This document shows, one piece after another, positions 34,851-46,891 of a stretch of DNA of 64,000 nucleotides; the stretch's first letter is position 1; each line of letters opens with the position of its first letter. Origin of the DNA: Lepus europaeus. Taxonomy: Eukaryota > Chordata > Mammalia > Lagomorpha > Leporidae. The translations under genes and the position numbers were made by a program. Under the pieces are notes generated by a model that saw only the letters and a list, made by a program, of their open reading frames with translations, ran no database searches and was not told the origin of the DNA. Location of the stretch: the NCBI RefSeq assembly GCF_033115175.1, contig NC_084837.1, positions 71,819,266 through 71,883,265 on the forward strand, read 5' to 3'.

Positions 34851-35158
34851 ACTATTTTTATTTTCATTTGAGAGACAGAGAGATAGTAATGCAGACAGAG
34901 TGAGCACCCATCCACTGGTTCACTTCCCAAACATCCACAATGGCCAGGGGACCAAAGCCAGGATCCAGGAATTCAATCCCGTTCTCCCACAGAGGTGTCA
35001 GGAACCCATTTTCTTGAGCCATCACTGTTGTCTCACAGGGTCCACATTAGCAGGAAGCTGGAATCAGGAGCCAGAGCCAGAAATCAAACTCAGGCACCCT
35101 GATTGGAACATAGGAGCCCTACCTGGCATCTTAACCAGTCGACCAAACACCCACCCCA
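34851..35158 (-). mobile_element. old CSINE, antisense
   Basis: TATTTTCATTTGAGAGACAG (tail side), CACTGGTTCACTTCCCAAAC and CTTAACCAGTCGACCAAACA (head side). It is the second of an antisense SINE pair. Confidence 0.82.
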
Positions 35159-35424
35159 TCCATGGCATCTTTGAGAGGCTCTAGAAAGATGAATGAGTTT
35201 TTCCTACAGCATAGGACTGGTGTACAGAAAGAGGAAGAAGACAGATGTACAAAGGCAAAAAATAGTCCTGTGGTGTTTTCAGGGAACACTGAGAAATAAG
35301 CAGGACTACAGGGTATGTGGGACACAGGGGCAAGTTACGGTGGAGAGAGGTAGGCTCTACACAGTTGACCCAGTACGGCCCTGGATGCCAATGTCAAGGA
35401 GGAGATCATCTCCCCAGCTTAGTC

Positions 35425-35785
35425 CATTTTGCACTGCTGTAACAGAATCCCACAGACTGGGTAATTCACAAAGAACAGAGCTTTCTTCCTTCTTGTTCTG
35501 AGACTGGGATGTTTAGATTAAGGGGGAGAATCTAGCAAGGGTTATTCTTGCTATTTCATGGTGGAAGGCAAAAGTGTGTGTGTGCATGTGTGTGGGAGAG
35601 AGAGAGGTGAGGAGAGAGAGAGAGGGACAGGACTGAACTCACTTTTATAACAAAGTCACTCTTATGATAACAAATGCATTCCCATGACAGTAACATTAGT
35701 TATTTCTTAAAGTGCTGATTCTCAACACTATTGCACTGGGGGACATGAACTTTGGGAGACACATTCAAACCACAACACCCCTGCC
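35425..35785 (-). mobile_element. ERVL-MaLR-type LTR, antisense
   Basis: ACTGCTGTAACAGAATCCCA, GACTGGGTAATTCACAAAGA, CTCACTTTTATAACAAAGTC and ACATGAACTTTGGGAGACAC are signature words of a reversed MaLR LTR. A GT/GA-rich tract lies inside at 35570-35630. Confidence 0.75.
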
Positions 35786-36664
35786 AGCAATGAAAGCAAC
35801 AGCAATGTTTTCTTGTATGCTTGGTTTTCATTGCAATTTAACATATATACAGAAAATATAGCATCAGGATATAGCTTAGAGTTATCAAAGAGTATTCGGC
35901 TGTGTTACTACCACCAAGATTAAGAAACATTATCAGCACCTCAAAAGTCCCCCTTCATACCCCTTCCCACCATTCTTCCAAAAGAAACCACCACCTGCCT
36001 TTAGTCCTATAATGTGGTTTTTCTCTGGTTGAGTTCTCCTTTCAGCAGGAGAGCAACACAGTTATATTTTACCTGGAAGAAGTAAAAATGTTGACAGCTC
36101 TGTAGAGGGAAGTCTGCCATAGAAAGAAATGGTGGTAGGAAGCTAAGAGGTATGATAAGGATTGCACTAGATTAAGGCAGTAACTGATGTACAGGGAGTC
36201 TTAGTAATAATAGTAGCATCCACTGAGTCCTGGATACTTTGCAGGTGTTGAAATGTGGACACAATGTAGATCTGAACATTCGATCTCCATACAACCCAAC
36301 AGTCAACGGTGATGCGGGCAGGGAGTGGTAGAGCTGAGACTCAAATGCAGACATGTCTGGCTTGATGATCTACGGCCTTAATGCTACTCCCCCTGCTCTC
36401 CACAATTCTGCTCCTCTCTCTTTTGGGAAGGAATAAATTGTTTTAGTGTCTGAATATACATAATGCTTAGCAAGAGGGAATAAATCAAATAGCTAACTTG
36501 AGAAAGAAGCTGAAGACATGGAGAATCCAGAGCCTGCCTTAAGGGATCTAATCTCCATTAAAATCCTCATTTTTCTCAAAAACCAGAACTTTTATTCTAA
36601 AAATAGACACTGAGGAGCAAGCCATTCTAGTCGGCTGTCTAAACTGTGCCGTCAGAGGTTTGAT
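35786..36664. other. no gene seen; antisense MIR fragment
   Basis: About 36200-36400 (AGAGCTGAGACTCAAATGCA, then TTAATGCTACTCCCCC) fits an antisense MIR 5' half. Otherwise nothing was assigned. Confidence 0.5.
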
Positions 36665-37180
36665 AGTTGTATTATCTATTGCTGTGTAATAAATACCGCA
36701 AAGCTTAGTGGCTTCAAACAATGATGTCGTGTCTGTAGGCCAGGAATTCAGAGCAACTTGGCTGAGCAGTTGTGGCTGGACCTCTGTGGGTCAAATACTA
36801 GCTGAGGTTGCCAGCATGCAAAGTCTGCAACTCACTTTGTGTGCATGGTGCCCTCACGCGGTTGACCAGTCTGCGTTCATTTTTGAGCAGGGAGTTCAGC
36901 TTCTCCAGAGTGGACCACCGCTTACAGTTGCTTTAGTGTCCCCAGAATATAGCCACTGGCTCCCTTCACAGCAAGTGATCCATCGGAGAGATCACCTGGT
37001 GGTCAGAAGACTTTTGACCAGCTGGTGTCGAGGGACACAGTTTCACTTTCTCGGTGTTCTATTGGTCATACTGAGTCAGCTCTGGTTCAGCACGGAAATT
37101 GCACAGGGCATGAGTGCCGGGCAGTGGAGATCAGTGAGGGTCACCTAAGAGGTACCACAATGGTGGAGGGAGGCTTCACG
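36665..37180 (-). mobile_element. ancient LTR-like repeat, antisense
   Basis: TTATCTATTGCTGTGTAATA, then AGCTTAGTGGCTTCAAACAA, GGCCAGGAATTCAGAGCAAC and TTCTATTGGTCATACTGAGT follow a mammal-wide LTR-derived repeat seen in reverse. I cannot name the subfamily. Confidence 0.5.
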
Positions 37181-38144
37181 CAGATTCCAGATGTTCTATG
37201 AGTTAAACACTTACAGTGGAAATGGAGAGGGGCACTCTGCATTTCTGACAATGGTAACACAGGTTAAAGGTAGAGTGTACAACTGGCCTCTGCCTGAGTC
37301 GCATCGCCATGGGCGCCCAGGGCAGGAACTAGTGGCCTCTGCCTGACTGGGCTGAAGTGAACTGATGACGAGTTGAGCAGGGAAAGCTTGGAAAACACCA
37401 GTCCTCATTGTGGACCACTCTGCACGTCTGGAGAGGGAAGGTCAGCTCTACCTCTGGATGAGAGAGAGCCACACGTGCCTTCCCAATGGAAGGGTGGCTG
37501 GCAATGACTGTGAAATGTTAGCACATCTGGTGTCCTGGCAGCCAATCCATGGCAGGGTGAGCCGAGGTCCCTTTGGTTTATAGAAAGAAACGTGTAGGAT
37601 TGTGCTTTAGGAAGGCAATTCTAGCAACAAAGAGGAAACCAGAGCAGAGGAGGACAGAATAAAAGCCTATATTTTGAAGTTGCTGATAGAAATACAAAGG
37701 AGAGAGACAGGAGAAACTTTCTCAAATAATTCTAGTGAGCATGATAGATTGTTATATTCTATTGTTTGGACAGATGGCATAATTTGCAATTATTTCTATT
37801 GTTTTATATCTTTCTTTCCAGTCACAGTCTCTACCTTTCCCAACTACTTTTATCTACTACTTTCTTCAGGACCCTTTTCTTTTATTTTCTTTTTAGTTAA
37901 TTTTTAATAGAGTCAATATGATATGTATACACAAGTCTAGGAACATAATGATATCCCTTCCTCCCTCCCTCCCACCCTCCTTCTCTCCACCTTTCTTTTT
38001 TTGCTTAGCTTCTGAGATAATATATTCTAATTTTACATTAGAATAAAAAGGCTTAATCAGGCTCCTATCCACACTTATGGAAACAGCTGGTTTCATATCA
38101 TATTATACCACTGAGTTTTGTGCTTACTGTTGTTAATTCATTTC
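37181..38144. other. no recognisable gene
   Basis: Apart from a CCTCCCTCC patch near 37960, which could be the edge of a lost retroposon, nothing is recognised. Confidence 0.4.
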
Positions 38145-38462
38145 CTTTTTTTAAGATTTATTTATTTATTGAGAGGCAGAGTTACAGACAGATTGACAGA
38201 GATCTTCCATCCACTAGTTCACTCTCCAAATGGCCTCAATGGCCAGAGTTAGGCCCATCCAAAGCCAGGATCCAGGAGCTTCTTCCAGGTCTCCCATGTG
38301 AGTGCAGAGGCCCAAGCACTTGGACCATCTTCCACTGCTTTCCCAGTTCATAAGCAGGGAGCTGGATCAGATGTAGAGCAGCCTGGATTCGAACTGGTGC
38401 CCATATGGGATGCCAGCACCTCAAGCAGAGGCTTAACCTACTATGCCACAGTGCTGGCCTCA
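38145..38462 (-). mobile_element. CSINE, antisense, with 12-bp TSD
   Basis: TTAATTCATTTC at 38133-38144 recurs at 38463-38474. Between them is the whole reversed SINE, from TTTAAGATTTATTTATTTAT to GCCACAGTGCTGGCC. Confidence 0.95.
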
Positions 38463-38676
38463 TTAATTCATTTCTTGGAATTGTATTAGCACTTCTTCAA
38501 ATGCCCCAGCCCAGCCCCGTGCTATCATGAATCAATGTTTGAGTCTCAGTGGCAGCCTAGAGAATAGGAAGCCAAAGGACTGGTTGGAGCACAGGAATCC
38601 TACAATTGGGCGTCCAGATTTCAAGTGCTACATTTCTCTTCAGCCCTCAGATGTGTGGCTTTTGAAGGTAAGACTA

Positions 38677-38999
38677 ATTTTTTTTAAGATTTATTTTATT
38701 TATTTGAAAGGCAGAATGGCAGAGAGAGAGGAAGATTCAGAGAATGAAGTCTTTCATCTATTGGTTCACGCCCCTAAATGACCACAATGACTGGGGCTGA
38801 GCCAGGCCAAAGCCAGGAACCAGGTACTCCATCTAGGTCTCCCACATGGGTGTCAGAGGCCGAAGTAACCAGGCCATCTTCCACTGCTTTCCCAGGCACA
38901 TCAGCAGGAAGCTGGATCGGAAGCAGAGCAGCTGAGACTTGGACTGATGCTTTGATATCGAAGACAGTGGCTTAACCCACTGTGCCACAACACCAACCA
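38677..38999 (-). mobile_element. CSINE, antisense
   Basis: The tail side reads TTTTTTTTAAGATTTATTTT and the head side TGTGCCACAACACCAACC. Moderately diverged. No clean TSD was confirmed. Confidence 0.9.
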
Positions 39000-39345
39000 C
39001 ATAATGTGAGATGGATTCTACATCGGCCTGGCTGCTGGGCGACTTAAGTTCTGTAACCTAGCAGAGCCACTGAAAACTGTAATTGACGTTAAATTGCACT
39101 TTTTGCAAAAACATGTTGAGTTAATCAGGTATGTGGTGTTACCTCTATAATTACAGAAAATAGCTACCAGATCCTTATCTGATTTAGGATGAATCTGTTT
39201 ACTTTTGAGTTTTGCCTATTTTTTTGCACATTTTATATTTTTACCTGTTCTCAAAATCAGGATCAAATAAAATTGAACTAAAAATAATTAAAATAGTTTC
39301 AATAGAACTTAATTAACTTTGGGAGTAAAAATACATTTTAGAGGC

Positions 39346-39655
39346 CAGAGCTATGGCATTAAAGCCAGTGCCTGCACCACTGGCATCCCAGAGGGGTGCC
39401 TGTTCATGTCCCAGCTGCTCCACTACTGATCCAGCTCCCTGTTAATGGCCTGGGAAAAGCAGTGGAAGATGGCCCAAGTGTTTAGGCACCAATGTGGGAG
39501 AACTGGAGGAAGTTCCCAGCTCCTGGCTTTAGCCTGGCCTAGCCCGGCCCAGCCCTGGCCAATATGGCCATCTGGGAATCAGCAGATAGAAGATCTCACT
39601 TCCTCTCTGCCTCTCTCTCTCTCTCTCTCTCTAACTCTTCCTTTCAAATAAAATC
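39346..39655 (+). mobile_element. CSINE
   Basis: It runs from GGCCAGAGCTATGGCATTAA through TTAGCCTGGCCTAGCCCGGC to a (CT)n block and CTTTCAAATAAAATC. The next SINE begins where its A-tail should be. Confidence 0.88.
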
Positions 39656-39985
39656 CTCCACCTACGGTGCCAGCACACCAGGTTCTAGTCCCGGTCAGGG
39701 CACCAGATTCTGTCCCGGTTGCTCCTCTTCCAGTCCAGCTCTCTGCTGTGGCCCAGGAAGGCAATGGAGGATGGCCCAAGTGTTTGGGCCCTGCACCCGC
39801 ATGGGAGACCAGGAGAAGCACCTGGCTCCTGGCTTCGGATCAGCTTGGTGGGCCGGCCGCAGTGCACCGGCTGCAGCGGCCATTTGGGGGGTGAACCAAC
39901 GGAAAAGGAAGACCTTTCTCTCTGTCTCTCTCTCTCACTGTCCACTCTGCCTGTCAAAAAATAAAAATAAATAAATAAATAAAAA
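39656..39985 (+). mobile_element. CSINE2-like, 5'-truncated, fused behind another SINE
   Basis: The copy starts at TCCTCCACCTACGGTGCC, lacking about 30 bases of the tRNA-like head including the A box. It has a complete body and an (AAATA)n tail and inserted exactly at the tail of the SINE at 39346. Confidence 0.9.
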
Positions 39986-40619
39986 TATTGCTACTTACAG
40001 TATGCCATCTGCTTTAAGAGACCACCAAATCATGGATCAACTGTAGATTGGTTCAGGATCAGAAGTGTCTTTTATTTTTTCAGTAAAACTTCAAATTACT
40101 GACGGATGAATAAAATTTTGAATTGGGTTTTAAAAGTTAAAAAGGTATTACCTAAGGAGTGATTCTGCTTTAAAAGTTTCTCCATCGAGTGGGAGACCAT
40201 CCTAAATCCGCTCCAAAGCTCAGCCTTCCAAGAACGTGGTTGATGGTGTTGGCAGGCACTTAGGAACTTTATTCTTGGAGTGTTACTGCCATCTAGTGGA
40301 AATGTTACCAAATGTCATACATTCTGTCTAATTATGCTTCTACCCCCCCCCCCTTCACATCAACACCTTTTTTTTTTTTTTTTTAATTATTTACTTCCCT
40401 CCCTTTCCCACATCAAAGCTGCATTCAAGTGCACCAACAACAGGAAATGTTTGTCAGTCACTAGGAACTTCTTTGAAATCAAGTATTTTGTGTCTAACAG
40501 GACAATGTTTTTTAAAAAATGTTTTCTACCAAAAATTATTTATGGGTCACATTGTGACATGTGAGTACATCAAAATGATGTACACTAGCCAAGACAGGGT
40601 AATCAATACTTTCTCTTCT
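39986..40619. other. no gene seen; C and T homopolymer tracts
   Basis: C-runs near 40344 and a T-run near 40368-40384 lie in otherwise unassigned sequence. Confidence 0.4.
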
Positions 40620-41900
40620 TTTATATTACTTTAGTATTGGAGGCTTGGATCTTCTATTTTTTTTTGCACGTATCTACCCAGTATCACAATATCTATTGGA
40701 ACTAAAATCTCCCACTATACTATGTAACACTGGAACATATTCTTTGGAACTAATTTAGTCCCATTTCCCAAACTCTGTATCCTCCCTAACCCTCTAAGAC
40801 CCTAATAATCACCATTTCATATTCAGATTGAGGGATTTTTTAAGTTTCCATATATAAGGGAGAAAATGTGATAATTGTCTTTCTATACCTGGCTTATTTC
40901 TCTAAACATGATGTTCTCCAATTCTATCCATTTTGCTGCAAGTGACGGGATTTTGTTCTTACAGCAGAACTATATTCTGTTGTGTATATATACCACAGTT
41001 TCTTTAGCCAATCATCTGACACCTTGGTTGATCGCATATCTTAGCTAGTGTGAACAATGCTGAAATAAACATGGCAGGCAGGTATCTCTTTGATACAATG
41101 TATTCATTTCTTTGGGGTACATACCTAGTGGTGGGATTGCTGGATCATATGGCAGTTCTCTTTCTAGTATTTTAAGAAATATCCGGGGGCCAGTGCTGTG
41201 GTATAACAGGTAAAGCTGCCACCTGCAGTGCTGGCATCCCATATGGGCAGCAGTTCAAGTTCCAGCTGCTCCACTTCCGATCCAGCTGTCTGCTATGGCC
41301 TGGGAAAGCAGTAGAAGATGGTCCAAGTCCTTGGGTCCCTGCACCCACGTTGGAGAAGCTCCTTTTTTCTGGCTTCAGATCAGTGCAGCTCCAGCTGTTG
41401 CAGCCAATTAGGGAGTGAACCAGCAGATGGAAGACCTCTCTTTCTCTGCCTCTCCTTCTCTCTGCCTCTCTTTCTCTCAGACTTTCAAATAAATAAATAA
41501 AGCTTTAAAAAAAAACTCCATACTGTTTTCCACAGCGCCTGCACTAATTTAATTCCCACCAACAGTGTGTAAAAGTTCCCCTTTCTTGTGAGAAAACTTT
41601 TGGTAATTTCTTCCAAATAATAGCATTCTCACAGAGGTAAGGTACTATCTCAGTGTGATTTTGATTTACAGCTAGAGATATTCAGCAATTTTTCATATTT
41701 GTGTTGATTATTGCATTTCTTCTGTTGAGAACTGTCGATTCATGTCCTGCCCACTTCTTAACCAGATTGGTTGGGTTTTTGTTGTTGTTGAGCTCTTGAG
41801 CTCCTGATATATTCTGAATACTCATCTTTCATTGAATAAGCAGCTTGCAAATATTTTTCTCCCATTCTTTCAGATTCCAAGACACACTCTTACAGAGGAA
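40620..41900 (-). mobile_element. L1 remnant, antisense (ORF2 end/3' region)
   Basis: CTCCAATTCTATCCATTTTG, CTAGTGTGAACAATGCTGAA, GTGGGATTGCTGGATCATAT and CCCACCAACAGTGTGTAAAA are classic L1 ORF2 C-terminal sequence in reverse. A SINE interrupts it at 41186-41515 and the reading resumes with ACTCCATACTGTTTTCCACA. Frames are broken. Confidence 0.85.
41186..41515 (+). mobile_element. CSINE inside an antisense L1
   Basis: The head is GGGGGCCAGTGCTGTGGT, the B-box area CAGCAGTTCAAGTTCC and the tail AAATAAATAAATAAAGC with poly(A). Confidence 0.93.
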
Positions 41901-42232
41901 AAAATGGTTAGATCCTAAAATATGGAAACAATGGGAAAATAGGATTTGTAACACAAATAAAAAGTAAAATTACAATCAAGACAAAAAATAGGAAATGAGA
42001 CCCAAGAAAGGGACTTTATAATGTTAAAAAATGCATTTCATAATAAATATGAAATAATTATGCAGATCTATATATCAAATAACATAATTTCTGTATAAAG
42101 CAATAACTATAGGAGATTCAAGGAGAAATAGAAAAATACTAATAGACTTTAAACATCATTCTCGGTATGAAACAGATCAAAAGAATAAAATTAAGTAAAA
42201 TTATAAAATATACAACCAACATCATCAATAAA
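41901..42232. other. AT-rich, nothing recognised
   Basis: A-rich sequence up to the TSD of the next insertion. No gene or clear repeat. Confidence 0.4.
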
Positions 42233-42245
42233 GTAAATATTTTTA

Positions 42246-42720
42246 TTTTTTTTAAACTTTTATTTAATGAATATAAATTTCCAATGTACAGCTTATGGAT
42301 TACAATGGCTTCCCCCTCCCATAACTTCCCTCCCACCCACAACCCTCCCCTCTCCCGCTCCCTCTCCCCTTCTATTCACATCAAGATTCATTTTCAATTA
42401 TCTTTATATACAGAAGATCAATTTAGTATATATTAAGTAAAGATTTCAACAGTTTGCACCCACCTAGAAACACAAAGTGAAACATACTGTTTGAGTACTA
42501 GTTATAGCATTAAATCACAATGGACAGCACATTAAGGACAGAGAACCCACATGAGGAGCAAGTGCACAGTGGCTCCTGTTGTTGACCCAACAAATTGACA
42601 CTCTAGTTTTTGGCGCCAGTAACCACCCTAGGCTGTCGTCATGAGTTGCCAAGGCTATGGAAGCCTTCCAAGTTTGCCGACTCTGATCATATTTAGACAA
42701 GATCATAAAAGACAGAGTGA
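42246..42720 (-). mobile_element. L1 3' UTR of composite copy 1
   Basis: On the - strand this ends in TTCATTAAATAAAAGTTTAA and poly(A), and includes the G-rich tract (complement at 42313-42366). It is homologous to the plain L1 3' UTR at 30515-31099 as far as about 42720, beyond which similarity to ordinary L1 fades. Confidence 0.85.
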
Positions 42721-43279
42721 GGATAGTAACCAATGATCCTAAGAGTGGCATTTACCAGGTTTGAACAATTATACAGCATTAAGTGGGGAAGAGGACCATC
42801 AGTACACACAGGTTGGGAGTAGAGCCATTGGTGGTAGAGTAGAGGTTATGATTACGAAGGAATGAGGCCCAAGTACACTAGACAGGGCCTAGAACAAAGG
42901 ACAGAGTCATTATTAGTGGAGCTAAGAAAGGTGCTGTCTAAGCTACAATTAAGTTTTCTGATTGAGAGGCAAATAGAACCTGATAGAAGGGGCTTGATAA
43001 TAATCTGGTGGGCTTTAGGCCTTGTAAGTTAAGAGGCCCAGACCTATCTATCTCTTCACTTTGGGTATATCCTAAGGGAGGTGTGAACCTCCTAGGGGAA
43101 GGCACTCTGTTGACTTTCATTACTTGGCTGGCCTGGGAGGAGAGCTGGCCAGGTAAAGGCAGGTGGCATCTCTAACAAGAAATTTACAGTTCTGCCTGCA
43201 ATGTTGCTGACCCTACTTGACCATCCCCTCAGCTGCAGTGGTCACTTTGGAAGCTGGGCTGAGTGAAGGGCTTTTCAGC

Positions 43280-43591
43280 TTAGAGCCAATAAGATCTGTG
43301 GCTCTGACCTGGGCATCCTTCGACTCCAGGGCAGGTCCATTTCCAGTGATCCAACTCTTGGCAGAGCTGCCAGGGCTCTCCACAAGCTGACTTCTGCTGA
43401 AGCCCAGGCTTACCACATTGAAAGCCACTGCAGTGGACTGGCCTGTTGGGTCTCCTTGAGGGCAGATCACTGTACAGATCAGCCATTAATAGGCCTGCCA
43501 CCCATTGCTTCTGATGCCGAGCTTTCTTTTCCTCCTGGTTTGTGTTAAAGCAGACCAGAGGATGCAAGTCAAGGGAGTGCCCGTTTCCCAT
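43280..43591 (-). pseudogene. degenerate retroviral gag nucleocapsid segment (copy 1)
   Basis: The 103-codon reading on the - strand is identical in protein to that at 49189-49500. It contains two decayed CCHC zinc-knuckle-like blocks: FQCGKPGLQQKSAC (first Cys and His replaced) and LCQELDHWKWTC (Cys-x4-His-x4-Cys kept, first Cys replaced). Retroviral Gag nucleocapsids use such knuckles to bind genomic RNA. The reading stops after about 300 bases and protease-like sequence is not continuous. It resembles a gammaretrovirus-type Gag, by motif spacing only. Confidence 0.6.
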
Positions 43592-43830
43592 CTCTAATCT
43601 TCGGTGGCCTGAACTACAAGTCTATAGTCACAGGCATGTTCTGTAGTAGTTTTTCTAAGGTAGACAATGCCCATGAGGAAAATTATATTCTCACTTTAAA
43701 ACTTTCTTTCCCTTTGGTCTGAAAGGGAGGTTTTTTCTACTTACTGTATACTTGGCTGATGGCGAGGTGAATCTAGCTATGAGATTATTATTTAAGTTCT
43801 TGTTTTGGCTATGCTATTACAGAAAAATGT

Positions 43831-45369
43831 TTGACATAGAATTAAACTCTGATGCTCTGTTAAAGCAATGTGTTAAAGTAATCTATTATGTTCTCTTGAT
43901 ATCTGTTAAATTCTAAGTGTTCAAAAACAGCTGCATTTTTATTAAGAGCTATGGGTTATTTAAATATGTGCTTATTTTCAAAGATTTGAATAATCACCTT
44001 GTAACAATGATCAAATTTGGTCTATGTTATGTCATGAATTTAAGGAATCTTATTTCAACCAGATATTTTGGATTTTGAGCCTTCTTGGCATTCTTGACAG
44101 GCATTCAAAAAATCAAAGTTTCAAACAATCTGGACTCTAAAATTTCCAGTAAATCCTGGACTTTGGTTTTTCCAGTTTGGGCCCAACTGAAAAAATCGAA
44201 GGACCTATGTCTCTCATCTTATAGAGACACCAACTAATCAGTCTATTTGGATTATATTAGAAGTACTGTCAAGATGTGATGTGGTACCAAACTTTAAGTT
44301 TCTATAATGGAAAATGCTATTAATACAAATGTTTGAGAATTAAAAATCTAATGATCTTGTGTTACTAGACATGATAGTTATCTTAATGAGAAAGCCCCAG
44401 AGGCCTAAAGGGTTAAATACTTGTAAAATCCTACAGGTGCTTTCAAAAATACTGTGAAGTAAGCAAGTGCCTCTTGTTGGTTGATGAGTTTATAATTTTA
44501 AACATGGCGACTTAAAGTCTTTTGTCATCCACAGTTATATATGATGTGCTGCTCATAAAACTAAAGTGTTGTTGGTTCTGTGTTTAGCTGTCCTCCTATA
44601 GGTTCCTATGGTCTTTTTCCAGCCACTTCTATTGGATTCAGTACTTTGGGATGGCTCTGTAAACAGATGAAGCCAATAATGTATTAACAGTACCAACTGA
44701 GAGAAAGTATGGTTAACTGAGGTTACTAAAAAGAAAAAGCAATTCAAATCAATTGGCAATCTACAAAAAGAGTTAAAGATTTTAAAAGCTATTATTAAAA
44801 TTGCTATATTGGTCTATTATGCTATGTTATATGTGTGTACATATTGTATGTCCACATGGGGAAATTTTATTAAGAGTTTTATTTTAAATGGCTTATAGAT
44901 AAGATTGTCCATAAATTTAAGTTGCTAAAATCAATCAAAGATACATTTTAATTTGTGTGACCTGAATCTGTGTATCATATGTTTTAAACTTGTTGGTAGA
45001 AAGAAACTAAAAACATTTTAGATGGTTGTGCTTAAGTTTACTGGTTAAACAAACTACACCATGTTAGATATTTAAGAGGTGTTTTCAAATACATGATTCT
45101 TAAAATTTATAGAAGGCATTGGACCTTCTGGTAAATGTTTTCTTAAGTTGTTATCTAATGGTTGAAACGGTTTGCTAAGTATTCATGTAATATTGCTATT
45201 GTCAGCAAGCAATCTAGGACTTGCTCCCTCATTTCTCTATTCTAAGCCCAACTTGTTCTTTCATTTCTCTATTCTCTTCAAGGTAGGAAACTAATTCTAT
45301 TATGAAGGAATCTGTAGGACGCACAATTTAATCTTTAGACCTTATAAAAGAGATGGCTAACATTTTTCT
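43831..45369 (+). repeat. module A of the composite element, inverted in copy 1
   Basis: An AT-rich 1.5-kb segment in the same + orientation as 47974-48960 and almost identical to it. It includes about 555 bases (roughly 43993-44546) absent from the other copy. I see no coherent open frame on either strand and cannot assign an origin; retroviral or host transcript are both possible. Confidence 0.8.
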
Positions 45370-45575
45370 GTAAATATTTTTAAAACATTCAAAACTACAC
45401 CTTGACCATAGGTAGAGAAGGTAACTTCTCAAGTTAAAAAGGAATGTTCACAATTTATCTTATAATGGGATAGAACACACCAGAAAACCCAGCAAGTTCC
45501 ATAACATAGAAATATCAAAAATAATACTATCTTATCTCAGTGAAACAAGACTACATATTGGAAATACAAAAAGGT

Positions 45576-45897
45576 ACAGGTATTTGGCGCAGTAGTTAAG
45601 AAACCACTCAAGACACCCACATCCCACAGCAGAGTGCCTGGATTTAAGTCCGAGCTCTGTTCCCAACTCCAGTCTCCTGCTAATGCGCACCCTGTGAGGC
45701 AGCAGGTGATGGCTCAAGTAGTTCCCGCTGTCCACACGAAGAGACTCAGATGGAGCTCCAGACTCCTAGCTTTGGCCTGGCTCATTCTCACCTGTTGTGG
45801 GCATTTAGGCAGTGAACCAGCAGATGGCAGTGTGCTCGCTCCCTCGCTCTCTCCTGTGTCTCTCTGCTTTCAAATAAATCAATTTTTTAAAGTAAAA
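45576..45897 (+). mobile_element. old CSINE
   Basis: TTGGCGCAGTAGTTAAGAAA (head), CTGGATTTAAGTCCGAGC (B-box area), GTGAACCAGCAGATGGCAGT and CTTTCAAATAAATC. Diverged, with no TSD confirmed. Confidence 0.85.
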
Positions 45898-45975
45898 ACA
45901 AAAACCAAAAAGCCCATTCTGCTTGGAAATTTTAAATATTTTATATTAAATCTCTTTTTAAAAGATTTATTTATC

Positions 45976-46891
45976 GGAGGCGGCAAGATGGCGGAATAGG
46001 CAGGAAGCACACTTAGTCCGGGGGCAGAGAAAGTTCAATATAAGTGGAGATACTGCAGGGTCAAGGAAGAGTAGGGGAAGAAACAGCAGAGGAAACTCTT
46101 CCGGAACTAGTGATTCACAGTGGACCTGCGTGGAGAGCGTGGGAGCCCAAGTTCGGGACACCAGCGGCAGACTCAACGCACCAGCGCTGGAACGCGAGGT
46201 GAGCCGAACCTCCATAGCCCGAGATACCAGCAGGCAAGCGGAAAGAGGAGGCTTGAGGGAACGAGGCTTGAAACTCCGTGGGGAAAAGTTCACCAGGCTA
46301 ACTAGAAGAGAGAGAAAAAAAAATAAAAAAAGTGACTGATACGGACACAAGTTTCTCTCTCTCCGCTCACCTCTCAAAGGCGAGCAAGACAGAGCAGGCG
46401 CCATTTTGGACATACGTCATAAGCAGGGTGACCTCAGGTCTGCACCAGCCCTGAGCCTAGCAAAAATCCTGACTCTGTGGGGAGTGGTGAAATAACAGGA
46501 GATTAGCATCTAACTTGGCAACCCAGTGGGAGACTGCAGGAGAATTGGAGCCCACACTGAGGGCAGCAGAGATTCCCTGTGTGGTCCTTGGGAAAGAGCT
46601 TCCGATCTCTGGCTCCTGTGGGTATATCATTTGCCTGCTAACTACCTCCAATTACGTTCAGCTGTGCGGAATTACTTCCCTTTTAAATCAAAAAAAGAAA
46701 GAGAGATTTACCACACCTAACCTGGGAGTGTCATCCTTGACACACCCTCAACCCTGAGGAACCAAACACAGCTCTCAGTCCACACTCATCTCAAGCCTCT
46801 AAGGCTCAACTGAAAGCAGACAGTCCACTTAATATAGAGCCATAGTGTAACAAGAAAAAACACCACAGTGAAGAAACCAAATATCTCCAAC
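45976..46891 (+). promoter_or_regulatory. L1 5' UTR with YY1-like site
   Basis: The element starts GGAGGCGGCAAGATGGCGGA. CAAGATGGCGG at 45984-45994 matches the YY1-type box that sits near the start of mammalian L1 promoters and sets the start point. The first ~480 bases are relatively CpG-rich. The full 5' end next to a TSD implies that a transcript starting at about position 1 was copied. Confidence 0.8.

Larger units (their letters stand above)
42246..45369 (-). mobile_element. composite L1/retroviral retrotransposon, copy 1, 5'-inverted, with 13-bp TSD
   Basis: GTAAATATTTTTA at 42233-42245 is repeated at 45370-45382, so the 3.1 kb between is one insertion on the - strand. Reading - strand 5' to 3', module A (45369-43831) is inverted, then module B (43830-42246) reads in sense: gag-like segment, then L1 3' UTR, then poly(A). 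This is the layout expected from twin priming during L1-mediated reverse transcription. Its modules match the copy at 45976-50529 almost base for base, but the L1 5' UTR and ORF1 are absent. Confidence 0.88.

Noticed and set aside
46868-46891. Upstream GTG as ORF1 start
   Set aside because: GTG is not a usual mammalian start; the ATG at 46892 has A at -3 and gives the usual ORF1 length.
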